From Sphingobium arseniciresistens (GTDB lineage Bacteria > Pseudomonadota > Alphaproteobacteria > Sphingomonadales > Sphingomonadaceae): a stretch of DNA of 64,000 bases. The notes under the pieces are model-generated. The model saw only the letters and a list, made by a program, of their open reading frames with translations. It searched no databases and was not told the origin of the DNA. A program made the translations under genes and the position numbers. This document shows, one piece after another, positions 34,712-45,097 of the stretch. Every line of letters starts with the position of its first letter. Position 1 is the first letter of the stretch. The stretch is from NCBI GenBank assembly GCA_029167225.1, contig JARFNK010000012.1, positions 119,327-183,326 of the forward strand, read 5' to 3'.

Positions 34712-35095
34712 ATGCCTGCACCGCATCGCTTTGCCCTGGCCGCGCTTGCCGCCAGCGTGCTCGCCATATCCCCGGCCTTCGCCCATCCCAAGCTCCTGTC
34801 CTCGACGCCTGTCGCCAATACCAGCGTCGCGGCCCCTTCAAAGATCACGCTCGCTTTCAGCGAGGGCTTGATGCCCAAGCTGTCGGGCGCTGAGATTGTC
34901 ATGACCGGTATGCCCGGCATGCCCAACCATCGCATGGCGGTCACGGGCTTCGAGACCTCAACCGGCGCCGACGGTAAGACGCTTGTCCTCGCGCTTGCCC
35001 GGCCGCTATCGGCCGGCAGCTATCAGGTAGCCTGGCATGTCGTTTCGACCGATACGCACCGCATTCAGGGCAATCTTGCCTTCACCGTGAAGTGA
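34712..35095 (+). CDS. copC: Periplasmic copper-binding protein CopC
   Basis: A 127-residue CopC/YobA-family protein with a Sec signal peptide ending in PAFA-H, so that His1 of the mature protein (AHPKLLSSTPV) can form the N-terminal Cu(II) site. A second site is indicated by DTHRIQGNLAF near the end, and GMPGMPNH adds Met/His ligands. CopC carries copper in the periplasm and passes it to CopD. copD starts 4 bp after the stop. A strong metal-sigma-type promoter precedes the gene. Confidence 0.92.
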   Translation: MPAPHRFALAALAASVLAISPAFAHPKLLSSTPVANTSVAAPSKITLAFSEGLMPKLSGAEIVMTGMPGMPNHRMAVTGFETSTGADGKTLVLALARPLSAGSYQVAWHVVSTDTHRIQGNLAFTVK

Positions 35096-35099
35096 CGCG

Positions 35100-36029
35100 T
35101 TGAGCGACGTGGCTCTCATTGCAATCCGCTGGGCGCTCTACGTCGATCTTGGCCTGCTGTTCGGCCTGCCGCTGTTCGCGCTCTATGCGCTCGGCGGTGG
35201 GCGGGCAAAGCTGCGGCACTTGCCGATGGTCGCTTCGCTCATCAGCCTCGCGGCGCTCGGGCTCATCCTCTCCTCGCTGGGGTTCGTGATCCAGGGGGCG
35301 GCCATGGCCGGCGTGCCGTTCACCCATCCGGACATGCCGATCCTGGGCGACCTCCTCGACGAAACGGCCCTGGGCCTCGCGCTCAAGATACGGGGCTTGG
35401 CACTCCTTGTCCTGCTGATTGGCGCTGCCCTCCAGCGGCGGTTGCCGCGCGGCGGCATGGTCGTCGCGACGCTCGCAGGCGCGGTCGCACTCGCGACACT
35501 TGCTTGGTCCGGTCATGGCGCGGCTGGGGAGGGCGAAGCTGGCTGGCTGCAGCTTGCGGGCGACCTGCTCCATCTCTTCGCCGCCGGGGCGTGGGGCGGG
35601 GCGATTGCCGCTTTTCTTCTGCTAACCCGGCCAAAGATCGCACCTGATGACATGGAGCGAGCAATACTGGCCGAGCGCGCGCTACGCGGCTTCGCAAGCG
35701 TCGGCACGCTGATCGTTGGTCTGCTCATTCTCACCGGCGCCATCAACGGCGCCTTCTTGGTCGGCCCTGACCATGTGCTGGCACTGGGGCAATCGACCTA
35801 TGGACTGCTGCTGATCGCCAAGCTCCTGCTTTTTGCCGCGATGGTCGGCCTTGCCGGACTCAACCGCTTCCGCCTCACGCCCGCGCTGGGTATCGCCATT
35901 GCACAACAGGACGCGGCCGCGGCGATGGTCCTGTTGCGCAAGAGCCTGCTCGTCGAGGGCTTCCTGGCGGTCGTCATTCTTGGGCTCGTCGCATGGTTGG
36001 GAACACTGTCTCCGCCCATGTCGGTCTAG
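35100..36029 (+). CDS. copD: Copper transport membrane protein CopD
   Basis: A 309-residue polytopic membrane protein of the CopD family with about eight helices. His-containing segments include [20 protein letters not shown], then [13 protein letters not shown], and a conserved [10 protein letters not shown] loop. It works with CopC to bring copper into the cytoplasm. The start is a TTG 4 bp after copC; no better start is seen nearby, and the frame opens directly into the first helix. It is followed by a 220-bp gap and the Cu(I) ATPase with its own promoter. Confidence 0.88.
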   Translation: MSDVALIAIRWALYVDLGLLFGLPLFALYALGGGRAKLRHLPMVASLISLAALGLILSSLGFVIQGAAMAGVPFTHPDMPILGDLLDETALGLALKIRGLALLVLLIGAALQRRLPRGGMVVATLAGAVALATLAWSGHGAAGEGEAGWLQLAGDLLHLFAAGAWGGAIAAFLLLTRPKIAPDDMERAILAERALRGFASVGTLIVGLLILTGAINGAFLVGPDHVLALGQSTYGLLLIAKLLLFAAMVGLAGLNRFRLTPALGIAIAQQDAAAAMVLLRKSLLVEGFLAVVILGLVAWLGTLSPPMSV

Positions 36030-36195
36030 CGTCATGCCAACCGCCACGAGCAGAGCGGCGCCATGCCGTCCTACGCCCCCGGGAGCCGGATCGACGCAGC
36101 CCGGGATCCACTTAAGACATATCCCTGCTTTGCGCAGACGAGGTGTCGAGCGTGGAGGCGTTGAGCGTCAGCCTCGCCGCTTAGGAGACTACATA

Positions 36196-36226
36196 TTGAC
36201 CCTGACACGGTGTCAGACCCTACATC
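36196..36226 (+). promoter_or_regulatory. MerR/CueR-type promoter with long spacer and dyad
   Basis: TTGACC and TACATC are separated by 19 bases, the unusually long spacer of MerR-controlled promoters. The spacer holds a perfect palindrome, CTGACAC-G-GTGTCAG (36202-36216). It lies 27 bp before the ATPase start; cueR is the downstream gene of the same operon. Confidence 0.8.
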
Positions 36227-36252
36227 GTCAGGCGTCGATAAGGAGCAAGGCG

Positions 36253-38601
36253 ATGAACGAGAAACACTCAGCGGCACACGGAGGCGGTTGCCACGGCGGA
36301 GTGAAACACGCCGTGGGCGTCAAGGATCCGGTCTGCGGCATGACCGTCGATCCGGCCATGACCGCGCATCATGCCGAGCATGGCGGCAAGAGCTGGCATT
36401 TCTGCAGCGCGGGCTGCCGCGCCAAGTTTGTCGCGGATCCTGAACGATATTTGGGGTCGCCTGCACTGCCGGCCAACGCTCCTGAGGGTACAGTCTGGAC
36501 TTGCCCGATGCATCCCGAAGTCCGGCAGGACCATCCCGGCGCCTGCCCGTTCTGCGGCATGGCGCTTGAGCCGGCGATAGTGACGGCCGACAGCGGCCGA
36601 AGTCCTGAACTGGTCGACATGACCCGGCGCTTCTGGATCGGACTGGTCCTCGCCGTCCCGGTGCTGGTGCTTGAAATGGGCGGCCATATCTTCCCTGCGC
36701 TCCATCACCTAGTGCCCATGTCGGTCTCGATCTGGGTCCAGTTCGCTCTTGCGACGCCCGTTGTGCTCTGGGCCGGATGGCCGTTTTTCGAGCGGGGCTG
36801 GGTCTCGCTCAAAACCCGCAATCTCAACATGTTCACCCTGATCGCGATGGGCACCGGGGTCGCCTGGATCTACAGCGTTGTCGCCACGCTCGCGCCTCAG
36901 ATCTTCCCGCCCGCGTTCCGCAGCGCCGACGGGGCAGTTGCCGTCTATTTCGAGGCCGCCGCGGTCATCACGGTGCTGGTGCTGCTGGGGCAGGTCCTCG
37001 AATTGCGGGCGCGCGAACGCACCTCGGGCGCGATCAAGGCGTTGCTCAATCTCGCACCCAAGACGGCGCGCCGCATCGCCTCCGACGGTAATGAAGAGGA
37101 GGTCAGCCTCGATCTCGTCGCTGTGGGAGACCGCCTGCGCGTCCGCCCCGGCGAGAAGGTGCCGGTCGATGGTATCGTCGAGGATGGACGCTCCTCGCTC
37201 GACGAATCCATGGTCACCGGCGAGTCCATGCCCGTCACCAGGGCGAAAGACGACAAGGTGATAGGGGGCACGCTCAACCAGACCGGCGCGCTGGTAATTT
37301 TCGCCGACAAGGTCGGGCGCGACACGATGCTCGCCCGGATCGTCCAGATGGTCGCCGAGGCGCAGCGCTCGCGTGCGCCGATCCAGCGCATGGCCGACAA
37401 GGTTGCTGGCTGGTTTGTGCCGGTCGTCATCGGCATCGCGATTGCCGCCTTCATTGCCTGGAGCATCTGGGGGCCGGAACCGCGCTTTGCCTATGGGCTG
37501 GTCGCCGCGGTCGCCGTGCTGATCATCGCTTGTCCCTGCGCGCTTGGCCTCGCGACGCCAATGTCGATCATGGTGGGTGTCGGCCGGGGCGCCGGGCTTG
37601 GCATCCTCATCAAGAATGCCGAGGCACTCGAGCATATGGAGAAGGTCGACACCCTCGTCGTTGACAAGACCGGGACGCTGACCGAAGGCCGTCCCGCCGT
37701 CACGCAGGTCGTGCCGGCTCCTGGCTTCGACGAAGCCGAACTGCTGCGTCTTGCCGCATCGGTCGAGCGTGCGTCCGAGCATCCGCTGGCGCTTGCGATC
37801 GTCGAGGCTACGAAAGACCGTGGCATCGCCATGAGCGAGGTGAGCGACTTCGACTCCCCGACAGGACGCGGGGCGCTCGGCACCGTCGATAGCCGCCGGA
37901 TCGTGCTCGGCAATGCTCGCTTCCTTGGCGAGGAGGGGATCGCGACCGAGATGCTCGCCGAGCAGGCCGACGCGCTGCGCCGCGATGGCGCCACGGCGAT
38001 CTTCATCGGTGTCGACGGCAAAGTCGCCGGCGCGTTCGCGATCGCCGATCCCGTGAAGCAGACAACGCCGGCGGCGTTGGCTGCGCTCAAGGCGGAAGGC
38101 ATCCGCGTCGTGATGCTGACCGGCGACAACCGCACGACCGCCGAAGCGGTTGCACGGCGCCTGGGGATCAATGATGTCGAAGCCGAGGTGCTGCCCGACC
38201 AGAAGAGCGCCGTGATTGCACGCCTTAAAGCCGAAGGCCGCGTCGTCGCTATGGCCGGCGACGGCGTCAACGACGCCCCGGCACTGGCTGCTGCCGATGT
38301 CGGTATTGCCATGGGTTCGGGCACCGACGTCGCGATCGAGAGCGCCGGCGTGACGCTGCTCAAGGGTGATCTCATGGGTATCGTGCGCGCGCGGCGGCTC
38401 AGCCAGGCGACCATGTCGAATATCCGGCAGAACCTGGTCTTCGCCTTCATCTACAATGTCGCCGGCGTGCCGGTCGCGGCGGGCGTCCTTTATCCGCTGT
38501 TCGGCATTCTGCTCTCGCCGATCATCGCGGCAGCGGCGATGGCGCTGTCTTCGGTGAGCGTCGTCACCAATGCGCTCAGGCTCAATCGGAGAGCGCTATG
38601 A
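36253..38601 (+). CDS. Cu(I)-translocating P1B-type ATPase with YHS and metal-binding head
   Basis: A 782-residue copper-exporting P-type ATPase. The N-terminus has a His/Cys-rich leader, a YHS domain ([10 protein letters not shown] ... CSAGCRAKF, residues 24-66) and a Cys/His mini-domain (WTCPMHPEV ... [10 protein letters not shown], 82-104). The core follows: SMVTGESMP, the ion-binding CPC in [22 protein letters not shown] with the phosphorylated Asp, SEHPLALAI, and [10 protein letters not shown]. The last helices ([24 protein letters not shown]) match the Cu(I) subgroup. It pumps Cu(I) or Ag(I) from the cytoplasm. The start at 36253 has an AAGGAGCAAGG ribosome site. cueR overlaps its end. 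Confidence 0.92.
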   Translation: MNEKHSAAHGGGCHGGVKHAVGVKDPVCGMTVDPAMTAHHAEHGGKSWHFCSAGCRAKFVADPERYLGSPALPANAPEGTVWTCPMHPEVRQDHPGACPFCGMALEPAIVTADSGRSPELVDMTRRFWIGLVLAVPVLVLEMGGHIFPALHHLVPMSVSIWVQFALATPVVLWAGWPFFERGWVSLKTRNLNMFTLIAMGTGVAWIYSVVATLAPQIFPPAFRSADGAVAVYFEAAAVITVLVLLGQVLELRARERTSGAIKALLNLAPKTARRIASDGNEEEVSLDLVAVGDRLRVRPGEKVPVDGIVEDGRSSLDESMVTGESMPVTRAKDDKVIGGTLNQTGALVIFADKVGRDTMLARIVQMVAEAQRSRAPIQRMADKVAGWFVPVVIGIAIAAFIAWSIWGPEPRFAYGLVAAVAVLIIACPCALGLATPMSIMVGVGRGAGLGILIKNAEALEHMEKVDTLVVDKTGTLTEGRPAVTQVVPAPGFDEAELLRLAASVERASEHPLALAIVEATKDRGIAMSEVSDFDSPTGRGALGTVDSRRIVLGNARFLGEEGIATEMLAEQADALRRDGATAIFIGVDGKVAGAFAIADPVKQTTPAALAALKAEGIRVVMLTGDNRTTAEAVARRLGINDVEAEVLPDQKSAVIARLKAEGRVVAMAGDGVNDAPALAAADVGIAMGSGTDVAIESAGVTLLKGDLMGIVRARRLSQATMSNIRQNLVFAFIYNVAGVPVAAGVLYPLFGILLSPIIAAAAMALSSVSVVTNALRLNRRAL

Positions 38602-38996
38602 ATATCGGTGAGGCCGCGAAGCAAACCCGCGTCTCGGAACGGATGATCCGCCATTATGAGAAGATCGGCCTCATCCCGGCGCCGCCGCGCCGGGGTGCGG
38701 GCTATCGTGATTATGGCGAGAGCGACCTCCATCGCCTCCGGTTTATCGCCAATGCCCGCGATCTCGGCTTTCCGATCAATGAAATCCGGACGCTGCTCGG
38801 CCTTTGGGCCGATACCGGCCGTAGCAGCGCCGATGTGAAGCGGGTTGCGCTGGCGCGCGCAGAGGAGCTTCAGCGCAAGGCCGAAGCCCTGACGCGCCTG
38901 CGAAACACGCTCGTCGATCTCGCCGAGCAGTGCCATGGCGACGAGCGGCCCGATTGTCCGATTATCGCTGAACTGACAGTTGATAATAGACCATAA
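38598..38996 (+). CDS. cueR: CueR-type copper-responsive MerR regulator
   Basis: A 132-residue MerR regulator with an N-terminal HTH ([20 protein letters not shown]), a dimerisation helix and the metal-binding loop Cys-His-Gly-Asp-Glu-Arg-Pro-Asp-Cys, a seven-residue Cys pair as in CueR sensors of monovalent copper. The ATG overlaps the ATPase stop (ATGA), so sensor and pump are co-expressed. The long-spacer promoter at 36196 is its probable target, giving autoregulation. Unlike the merR gene at 7290, this one is intact. Confidence 0.92.
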   Translation: MNIGEAAKQTRVSERMIRHYEKIGLIPAPPRRGAGYRDYGESDLHRLRFIANARDLGFPINEIRTLLGLWADTGRSSADVKRVALARAEELQRKAEALTRLRNTLVDLAEQCHGDERPDCPIIAELTVDNRP

Positions 38997-39661
38997 GCAT
39001 GCCGCCGCTTTGGCCAAGTCTTTCCTCACATTCCGCCTGCCAGGGATGTTTCGCTTGGCGTGGGGCAGGAAAGCCGATCCTTGCCAAGCCAAGGATGATC
39101 AACGCGCCAAAGGGCTTTGCATTTCTGTTCTGACGCTGTGAAATCGGCTGGGCGCATGGCCTGCGCTTCGTCGACCTGGTCACGGAGCGGCGCGAGCAGA
39201 TGGCGGACCTATCTCATCCAGACCCCCATGCTGATCGATCAGGTGGCCCAACGGGGCTATGCCAAACAGCAGCTTTGACCGCGTCTTTGAGCCCTGGACC
39301 GGACTGAGCCCGCGCCTATCGCCGCCATCGCCTGATTGCGTGGCGGCAGGTCCGGACGAAGTCGCGCAAATCGATAAGACGAACGCAAAACCGGGGTCAG
39401 GGAGAGGTTTTGCCGGGAACCATGTGTGACAGTTCTTGACGGACATCGGATCCGACCAAACCATAATCGCCATTCAAGGTTGGAGCCGAGCCTGCCACTT
39501 TGCCCCGTCCGATCTGTCCGACTTGATGTCGATCAGCTAGATTTTTCGACAGATCATTGGGCCCATCCGACATTGAGGCGTTGTCCGCTCACACCAAAAC
39601 GCAGCCTCCGACCGATCGGCGTGCTCCGTGCGGACATCATAAGAATGGCTGGAGGATGCCC
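38997..39661. other. Intergenic stretch between cueR and the SRPBCC gene
   Basis: About 665 bp. Short coding-like fragments are present on the plus strand around 39140-39440 (for example GWAHGLRFVDLVTERREQM), but stops interrupt them and no family was recognised. It may be a relic of a lost gene or mobile element. No promoter consensus was recognised before 39662. Confidence 0.4.
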
Positions 39662-40237
39662 ATGACGATGGCGACAGACGATGCGCCCCCGACGACATCG
39701 AAACGGAATGAAGAACGCGAAAGTGCGATCGCTGCCGTGATCCAGTCCAGGGGCGACACCCTGATCGGGCGCTCGGTCACTATCAACCGCCCTCGCGACG
39801 AACTCTTTGCTTATTGGCGCGATTTTTCAAACCTGCCTTCGTTCATGGATAATGTCGAGCGTATCGACATCTTGTCGAACACGACATCGCATTGGGTCGT
39901 GAAGGCCCCGGCTGGACACAGTGTGGAATGGGATGCCACGATTACCGAAGAGAAGCCCGGCGAGTTGATCGCGTGGGCCGCTGCCCAAAATGCTGATGTC
40001 CCCAATGGTGGTCGCATCGACTTTCGTGATGCGGGCGAGCGCGGGACCATCGTCACGGCGACGATCACCTATGACCCGCCTGCGGGAGTGTTGGGCAAGG
40101 TGATCGCCAAGCTGTTCCAGCGCGAACCCGCAATCCAGGCACGGCGCGACCTGCGCCGCTTCAAGCAATTGATGGAGACCGGGGAAGTCGCAACCGCGGC
40201 ACGGACCCAGAAACAACGTGACGAGGAGAAGGCCTGA
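39662..40237 (+). CDS. SRPBCC-family (cyclase/dehydrase-like) protein
   Basis: A 191-residue protein with the START/SRPBCC ligand-binding fold: [14 protein letters not shown]-like beginning ([20 protein letters not shown]), [14 protein letters not shown], and a central [20 protein letters not shown]. Proteins of this group bind hydrophobic ligands or lipids; many in this class are stress-linked in alphaproteobacteria. The start at 39662 is favoured by GGAGG six bases before it. The ATG of the next dehydrogenase overlaps its stop, so it leads a three-gene operon. No signal peptide is seen. Confidence 0.8.
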   Translation: MTMATDDAPPTTSKRNEERESAIAAVIQSRGDTLIGRSVTINRPRDELFAYWRDFSNLPSFMDNVERIDILSNTTSHWVVKAPAGHSVEWDATITEEKPGELIAWAAAQNADVPNGGRIDFRDAGERGTIVTATITYDPPAGVLGKVIAKLFQREPAIQARRDLRRFKQLMETGEVATAARTQKQRDEEKA

Positions 40238-41439
40238 TGCGCGCGCTAACATGGCACGGAAAGCACGACGTGCGCATCGACACGGTCGACGATCCCGAAA
40301 TCCTGAACCCGCGCGACGCGATCATCAAGATTACGTCCACCGCCATATGCGGGTCGGACCTGCATCTCTACGACGGCTATATTCCGACCATGAAGGCGGG
40401 TGACATATTAGGCCACGAATTCATGGGCGAAGTGGTCGAAACCGGGGCCCAATCCACCTTGCAAAAGGGACAGCGGGTGGTGGTGCCTTTCACCATCGCC
40501 TGTGGCAGCTGCTATCATTGCGGGAAGCATCAATATTCCGCCTGCGATAATGGCAACCCGGCCGATAATCAGGATATCGGCCAGGAAATGTACGGCCAGC
40601 CCATGGCCGGCCTGTTTGGATACAGCCATTTGACGGGCGGCTATGCGGGCGGTCAGGCGGAATATGTGCGCGTACCGTTTAGCGATGTCGGGCCAATCGT
40701 GGTTCCTGACGGGCTGGATGATGATGAGGTGCTGTTCTTGTCGGATATCCTGCCCACGGGCTGGCAGGCGGCGGAGAATGCGGATATTGAACCGGGGGAT
40801 ACGGTGGCAGTGTGGGGTTGTGGTCCGGTTGGGCTGTTTGCAGTCCAGTCGGCCTTCCTCATGGGTGCGCATCGCGTCATCGCGATCGACCATTTCCCGC
40901 ACCGGTTGGAACTGGCGCAAAAATTTGGCGCGGAAATAATCAACTTCGAGGAATCCAAAACCTACGAAGCCTTGATGGAGATGACCGGCGGCATCGGGCC
41001 GGATGCGGTCATCGACGCCGTCGGACTGGAAGCGCACGGCTTTTTCGTCGACAATGTCGTCGATCAGATCAAGGCGTCACTTTATCTAGGCACCGACCGG
41101 ACCCATTCGATCCGCCAGGCGATCCATGCCTGCCGCAAGGGCGGGCGGGTGTCGATGCCCGCCGTCTATGGCGGCTTCGTCGACAAATTCCCCTTGGGAG
41201 CGTTCATGGAAAAGGGGCTTACGCTCAAGACGGGCCAGACCAGTGTTCAGCATTATATGCCTGCGCTGCTCAATGCGGTCGTCGAAAAGAAGATCGATAC
41301 GACCTTCCTCATCTCGCACCGCATGGCGCTTGAAGATGCGCCCCGGGGCTACAAAATGTTCCATGACAATCAAAATGAGGTGACCAAGATCGTGCTCAAA
41401 CCCGGTCTGACCGCCGATACCGCCATCGCCGCGGAATAG
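40237..41439 (+). CDS. Zinc-dependent alcohol/formaldehyde dehydrogenase-like enzyme
   Basis: A 400-residue medium-chain dehydrogenase: catalytic zinc region [15 protein letters not shown] and [10 protein letters not shown], a structural zinc loop with Cys in [15 protein letters not shown], and the NAD site [15 protein letters not shown]. It resembles the glutathione-dependent formaldehyde dehydrogenase-like group rather than AdhP. It oxidises an alcohol, polyol or hydroxymethyl adduct; the substrate is uncertain. The gene overlaps the SRPBCC gene by one base and is followed after 11 bp by an SDR gene. Confidence 0.85.
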   Translation: MRALTWHGKHDVRIDTVDDPEILNPRDAIIKITSTAICGSDLHLYDGYIPTMKAGDILGHEFMGEVVETGAQSTLQKGQRVVVPFTIACGSCYHCGKHQYSACDNGNPADNQDIGQEMYGQPMAGLFGYSHLTGGYAGGQAEYVRVPFSDVGPIVVPDGLDDDEVLFLSDILPTGWQAAENADIEPGDTVAVWGCGPVGLFAVQSAFLMGAHRVIAIDHFPHRLELAQKFGAEIINFEESKTYEALMEMTGGIGPDAVIDAVGLEAHGFFVDNVVDQIKASLYLGTDRTHSIRQAIHACRKGGRVSMPAVYGGFVDKFPLGAFMEKGLTLKTGQTSVQHYMPALLNAVVEKKIDTTFLISHRMALEDAPRGYKMFHDNQNEVTKIVLKPGLTADTAIAAE

Positions 41440-41450
41440 GAGAGTGCATC

Positions 41451-42239
41451 ATGGCCAATAAATTCGCAGTCGTCACCGGGGCATCGACCGGGATAGGCTT
41501 CGAACTTGCCTCCATCGCAGCGGAGCAAGGCTATGACCTGCTGGTCGTGGCCGACGAGCCGCTGATCGGTGCGGCAGCCGAAGACTTCAAGCGCAACGGC
41601 GTTCAGGTCTTGTCGGTGGAGGCGGATCTATCGACGCTGCAAGGTGTCGACCATCTGCTTGCCGCCACGAACGGGCGCCAGATCGATCTGCTGTGCGCCA
41701 ATGCAGGCCGCGGTCTTGGCCATGGGTTCCTTGACCAGGACGTCGCCGATTGGCGCCATGTCATCGATACCAACATCACCGGCACCCTCTATCTTCTCCA
41801 GCATGTGCTCAAGGACATGGTGGCCCGCGATGCGGGCAAGGTGCTGATCACCGGATCGATCGCCGGCTTTATTCCGGGCAGCTTTCAGGCGGTTTATAAT
41901 GGTACCAAGGCCTTCATAGACAGCTTCGCCGATGCGATCCGTAACGAGATAAAGGACAGCAAGGGCGTCACCGTCACGACGCTGATGCCTGGTCCCGTCG
42001 AGACCGAATTTTTCGACCGGGCCGACATGCTCGACACCAGCGTCGGCGCGTCAGAAAGCAAGAGTGATCCGGCTGATGTCGCCCGCGATGGATGGGATGC
42101 GCTGATGAAGGGCGAGGCGCATATCGTGTCTGGTTGGAAGAACAAGGTACAGGCGGCCGTCGCGCATGTCACGCCAGCGGCAATATTGGCAGAACAGCAT
42201 CGTAAGATGGCGCAGCCCGGATCTGCACAGGATGATTAA
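41451..42239 (+). CDS. Short-chain dehydrogenase/reductase
   Basis: A 262-residue SDR oxidoreductase: TGASTGIGFELA dinucleotide motif (residues 8-19), CANAGRG, and the catalytic Ser in ITGSIAGF with Tyr and Lys in AVYNGTKAF. The C-terminal extension is rich in charged residues. It is the last gene of the SRPBCC/dehydrogenase/SDR operon. The cofactor is probably NAD(P)H; the substrate is not predictable. The start has an AGGAGAG ribosome site. Confidence 0.88.
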   Translation: MANKFAVVTGASTGIGFELASIAAEQGYDLLVVADEPLIGAAAEDFKRNGVQVLSVEADLSTLQGVDHLLAATNGRQIDLLCANAGRGLGHGFLDQDVADWRHVIDTNITGTLYLLQHVLKDMVARDAGKVLITGSIAGFIPGSFQAVYNGTKAFIDSFADAIRNEIKDSKGVTVTTLMPGPVETEFFDRADMLDTSVGASESKSDPADVARDGWDALMKGEAHIVSGWKNKVQAAVAHVTPAAILAEQHRKMAQPGSAQDD

Positions 42240-42401
42240 CTTCGCCAAGCGCGCACATGGCGGCGAACGGTAGAATGCCGCCTGGCGGGAACATCGGTCT
42301 ATGACCGTCCATTCCTTCGATGCTCGAGTGTTCCGATTGGCGCGAAGTCGACATCGTCTGTGACCGCTCGTCAATCACGATGGAGGCGAAACCCTGGCAT
42401 C

Positions 42402-42426
42402 GGAACGGCCGGCCTCACAGCGGGTT
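42402..42426 (+). promoter_or_regulatory. EcfG-type promoter of ku
   Basis: GGAAC, 16 bases, GGTT, ending 27 bp before the ATG. The -10 has G for the first C of CGTT, the same variation as the site at 46745. Confidence 0.6.
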
Positions 42427-42452
42427 AACGGCAGTACTTACAGGAGGCGATC

Positions 42453-43364
42453 ATGGCGGCACGACCCTATTGGAAAGGCCAGATCCGGCTGGCACTCGTT
42501 TCTATCCCGGTCGAGATCTATTCAGCGACCAAAAGCGGCGCGACGATTGCGTTCAACCAGATCCATGAACCATCGGGCAAGCGGATCAAATATGAGAAGG
42601 TCGTACCCGGCATCGGGCCTGTAGACCTCGAGGACATCGTCAAGGGCTTCGAATACGCCAAGGGCGAATATGTTCTCCTTGATGAGGACGAGATTGAAGG
42701 TGTCAAGCTCGAGAGCAAGAAGACGCTGGAACTGACCCAGTTCGTTGATGCTCATGACATTGATATGATCTATTTTGAAAAACCCTATTATGTCGTGCCT
42801 GCCGATGACCTGGCCGAAGAAGCGTTCATCGTCCTGCGCGAGGCGCTGCGGCGTAGTCGGAAAGTCGGCCTTGGCCAACTCGCGATGCGTGGTCGCGAAT
42901 ATGTCGTAAGCATCAAGGCGTGCGGCCGAGGCATGGTGATGGAGACACTGCGCTATGCCGACGAAGTGAACAAGGCGGCGAGCTATTTCCGCGAGATTGG
43001 CGATGGCGATCCAGACGCGGAACTGCTCGACCTTGCCACTACGCTTATCGAAAAGAAAACGGGTAAGTTCGATGCGGGCGAATTCCACGATCGATACGTC
43101 GACGCGCTCAAAGACCTCATCGAGCGCAAGAAGAAGGGCAGGACGCTCAACATCGACAGCGGTGACGAGAACAGTGCAGGCCTGCGGGGCAGTAACGTCG
43201 TCGACCTGATGGCGGCGCTCAAGAAGTCAATCGGTCCAGCGGGTGGAAGCGCTGCCAAAGCCAGGACGGGGGGCAAGCAATCTGCCGTGAAGAGCGCCGC
43301 AAAGAGCGATGCCAAGCCCGCTGGCAAGCCTGCGCGCAAAACCCCGGCCAAGAAGCGGGCCTGA
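42453..43364 (+). CDS. ku: Ku DNA end-binding protein
   Basis: A 303-residue bacterial Ku protein: PYWKGQIRLALVSIPVEIY at the N-terminus, then KRIKYEKVV, VLLDEDEIEGVKLESKKTLE, and a Lys/Ala-rich C-terminal tail (KTPAKKRA). Ku forms a ring on DNA double-strand ends and recruits a ligase (LigD) for non-homologous end joining. No ligD is present in the window. A promoter resembling the EcfG consensus lies upstream, which fits the known role of NHEJ in stationary or stressed cells. A small gene follows after 4 bp. Confidence 0.95.
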   Translation: MAARPYWKGQIRLALVSIPVEIYSATKSGATIAFNQIHEPSGKRIKYEKVVPGIGPVDLEDIVKGFEYAKGEYVLLDEDEIEGVKLESKKTLELTQFVDAHDIDMIYFEKPYYVVPADDLAEEAFIVLREALRRSRKVGLGQLAMRGREYVVSIKACGRGMVMETLRYADEVNKAASYFREIGDGDPDAELLDLATTLIEKKTGKFDAGEFHDRYVDALKDLIERKKKGRTLNIDSGDENSAGLRGSNVVDLMAALKKSIGPAGGSAAKARTGGKQSAVKSAAKSDAKPAGKPARKTPAKKRA

Positions 43365-43368
43365 GGTG

Positions 43369-43623
43369 ATGGATGACAGGCTGCAGCGCGCCGGGGACGA
43401 GGAGAGCGACACAGCTTTTGCCGAAGCGTCGATAACCCTGTGGGGCAATCTGCTCACGCTTGTCGGTATTCATATGCTCGAGAACGGAACGCCCCGCCAG
43501 GAATTGCTCGACATGCTGACGATGCTTCATGAAACCAATGAGGAGACAATCCGTTCGCCCCGCGCCCGTGCGACAGCTGCCCGTCACCTCATGTCCGTTT
43601 ATCGTGCGCTGGGTGACGCCTGA
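43369..43623 (+). CDS. Small hypothetical protein downstream of ku
   Basis: An 84-residue acidic, mostly helical protein (SDTAFAEASITLWGNLLTLV, then MLTMLHETNEETIRSPRARA) with no signal peptide and no recognised domain. It starts 4 bp after ku and so is probably in the same transcript. Codon use fits the neighbourhood. Its function is unknown, though a link to DNA end repair or stress is possible by position. Confidence 0.55.
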   Translation: MDDRLQRAGDEESDTAFAEASITLWGNLLTLVGIHMLENGTPRQELLDMLTMLHETNEETIRSPRARATAARHLMSVYRALGDA

Positions 43624-43995
43624 GCAATTTCAGGCGTGAGGACCAACGTGCTTCCAACCAGGGTCGTGGTTACAGCAAAATTGCTCCTTTACATGCGCGT
43701 TGAAAGAGCTGGCGGCGGACGGGTCAGGCGCAAAGCCTCGAAAATCGCCGCTGAATCATGACATAGATATTTGCCGGTATTACTGAAAAAACCATGGGGA
43801 TGCAAAGGTCCTCGTCATGGGCTGGCCGGTCGATCTGGAGGCACGCAGGCGTTTGCCATGCATAATGGCGGAGCAGGTGAGAGCCATGGTCGTTCCAGAC
43901 CATTTTCGCTAGCGCTTTTCGGGCAGGACAGGACATGCACCGGTAGGTCATGCCGTGATGTTTGAACTTGGCCGCGATCGGCGGGTTATGGCACA
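43624..43995. other. Intergenic stretch, no gene recognised
   Basis: About 370 bp. Short frames on both strands lack domains and good ribosome sites. No promoter consensus or repeat was recognised. Confidence 0.45.
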
Positions 43996-44949
43996 ATGGC
44001 GCACGAACCCATCGACCAGAAATTGCGCGACATGGCAGAGCATCGCGGCCTGAAGCTCTTGAGGTCGCGTAAACGCAAACCTGGCCGCGGGGACTATGGA
44101 AAATTCGGGCTTGCTGATGCCCAAGGCAATGCGCTCCTCGGCATCACCGAGGAAGGGCTCACCGCCGCACCTGAGGATATCGAAGCGTATCTGCGCGAGG
44201 GCGCGACCAGTACCTGGAAGGCATCGGCGGAAGCTGCGCCCGAGCAAGCGGTCCATCCGCCCGAGGCGGGCCGTACAGAAAATGAGCCGGACGATGAACC
44301 CTTCGTCCGGGCTCGCCGGGACCGTGTAGCAACTGGCTCTGTACAGCCGCGCAGGACAACACAGAAGAAAGCAGCGTCCACAGCACCGAAAATGCCTGCT
44401 TCGCGAACATCGGATGAGCGCGAAAAGCGTGCCAATCGCAAAAAGGCGAGAAGGACCGAAAGACGCTCAGAACGGCCCTACGCAACAGAAGATGCGATCC
44501 ATAAGGCTCAGCAGATCCCTCTTACCCTTCGTAGTGCCAAGCCGTCAGATGCGGCAGACCTCTCGGCACTTTTGCGACAACTTACGGCTGTCACGACCGA
44601 TGAACTCGCTATTGCGCGTAACCTTGCACATGTACGCAAGGCGAGTGGTGGAACCTGTGTCGCTGAGAAGGAAGGCATCATCGGCTGCTGCAGCTGGACT
44701 ACGGTTCAGACCCTTCAGCATGGCGTGATCGGTCGGATCAGCCTTGTGCTGGTAGACAAGTGCCATCGTCGCCAGGGCGTTGCCGGCGCAATGCTGGACG
44801 AGGCCTATGCAGCGCTACGAAAAGCGGGATGCAGTCGGGTCGAGGCCATAAGTGATATCGAGATCAGCAACGCCCACAATTTCTTCCGGGCGCGGAAGTT
44901 CGAGCAGACAAGCTACCGCTTCGCGCGTGACATCCCCTCGACGGATTGA
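43996..44949 (+). CDS. GNAT-family acetyltransferase with basic N-terminal extension
   Basis: A 317-residue protein. The first 75 residues (LLRSRKRKPGRGDYGKFGLA, then LTAAPEDIEAYLREG) are a small conserved unit found at the start of several sphingomonad proteins. A basic, low-complexity linker of about 90 residues follows. The C-terminal 150 residues are a GNAT acetyltransferase: LRSAKPSDAADLSALLRQL, ISLVLVDKCHRRQGVAGAML (acetyl-CoA loop QGVAGA) and NAHNFFRARKFEQ. It transfers an acetyl group from acetyl-CoA to an unknown amine. The Lys/Arg-rich linker could contact nucleic acid. Confidence 0.8.
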   Translation: MAHEPIDQKLRDMAEHRGLKLLRSRKRKPGRGDYGKFGLADAQGNALLGITEEGLTAAPEDIEAYLREGATSTWKASAEAAPEQAVHPPEAGRTENEPDDEPFVRARRDRVATGSVQPRRTTQKKAASTAPKMPASRTSDEREKRANRKKARRTERRSERPYATEDAIHKAQQIPLTLRSAKPSDAADLSALLRQLTAVTTDELAIARNLAHVRKASGGTCVAEKEGIIGCCSWTTVQTLQHGVIGRISLVLVDKCHRRQGVAGAMLDEAYAALRKAGCSRVEAISDIEISNAHNFFRARKFEQTSYRFARDIPSTD

Positions 44950-45097
44950 CCAGTCTTACCTGTCACCAAATATTGCAAAGGATCTGATCGGCCATGCGCT
45001 GCCCGACCTGTATGAAACCATCGCAGCATCCTGCGCTGCTCAACCCGGCGCCGGGGTTGCGAACGTCGTCCTTTCAGTCTTACAGGAGGCTGCTATC

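Noticed and set aside
39140-39440. Possible transposase relic after cueR
   Set aside because: Fragments did not match any transposase motif that I could recognise; left as unassigned intergenic DNA.
43724-43996. 90-codon minus-strand frame upstream of the GNAT gene
   Set aside because: No domain or ribosome site; composition looks random.
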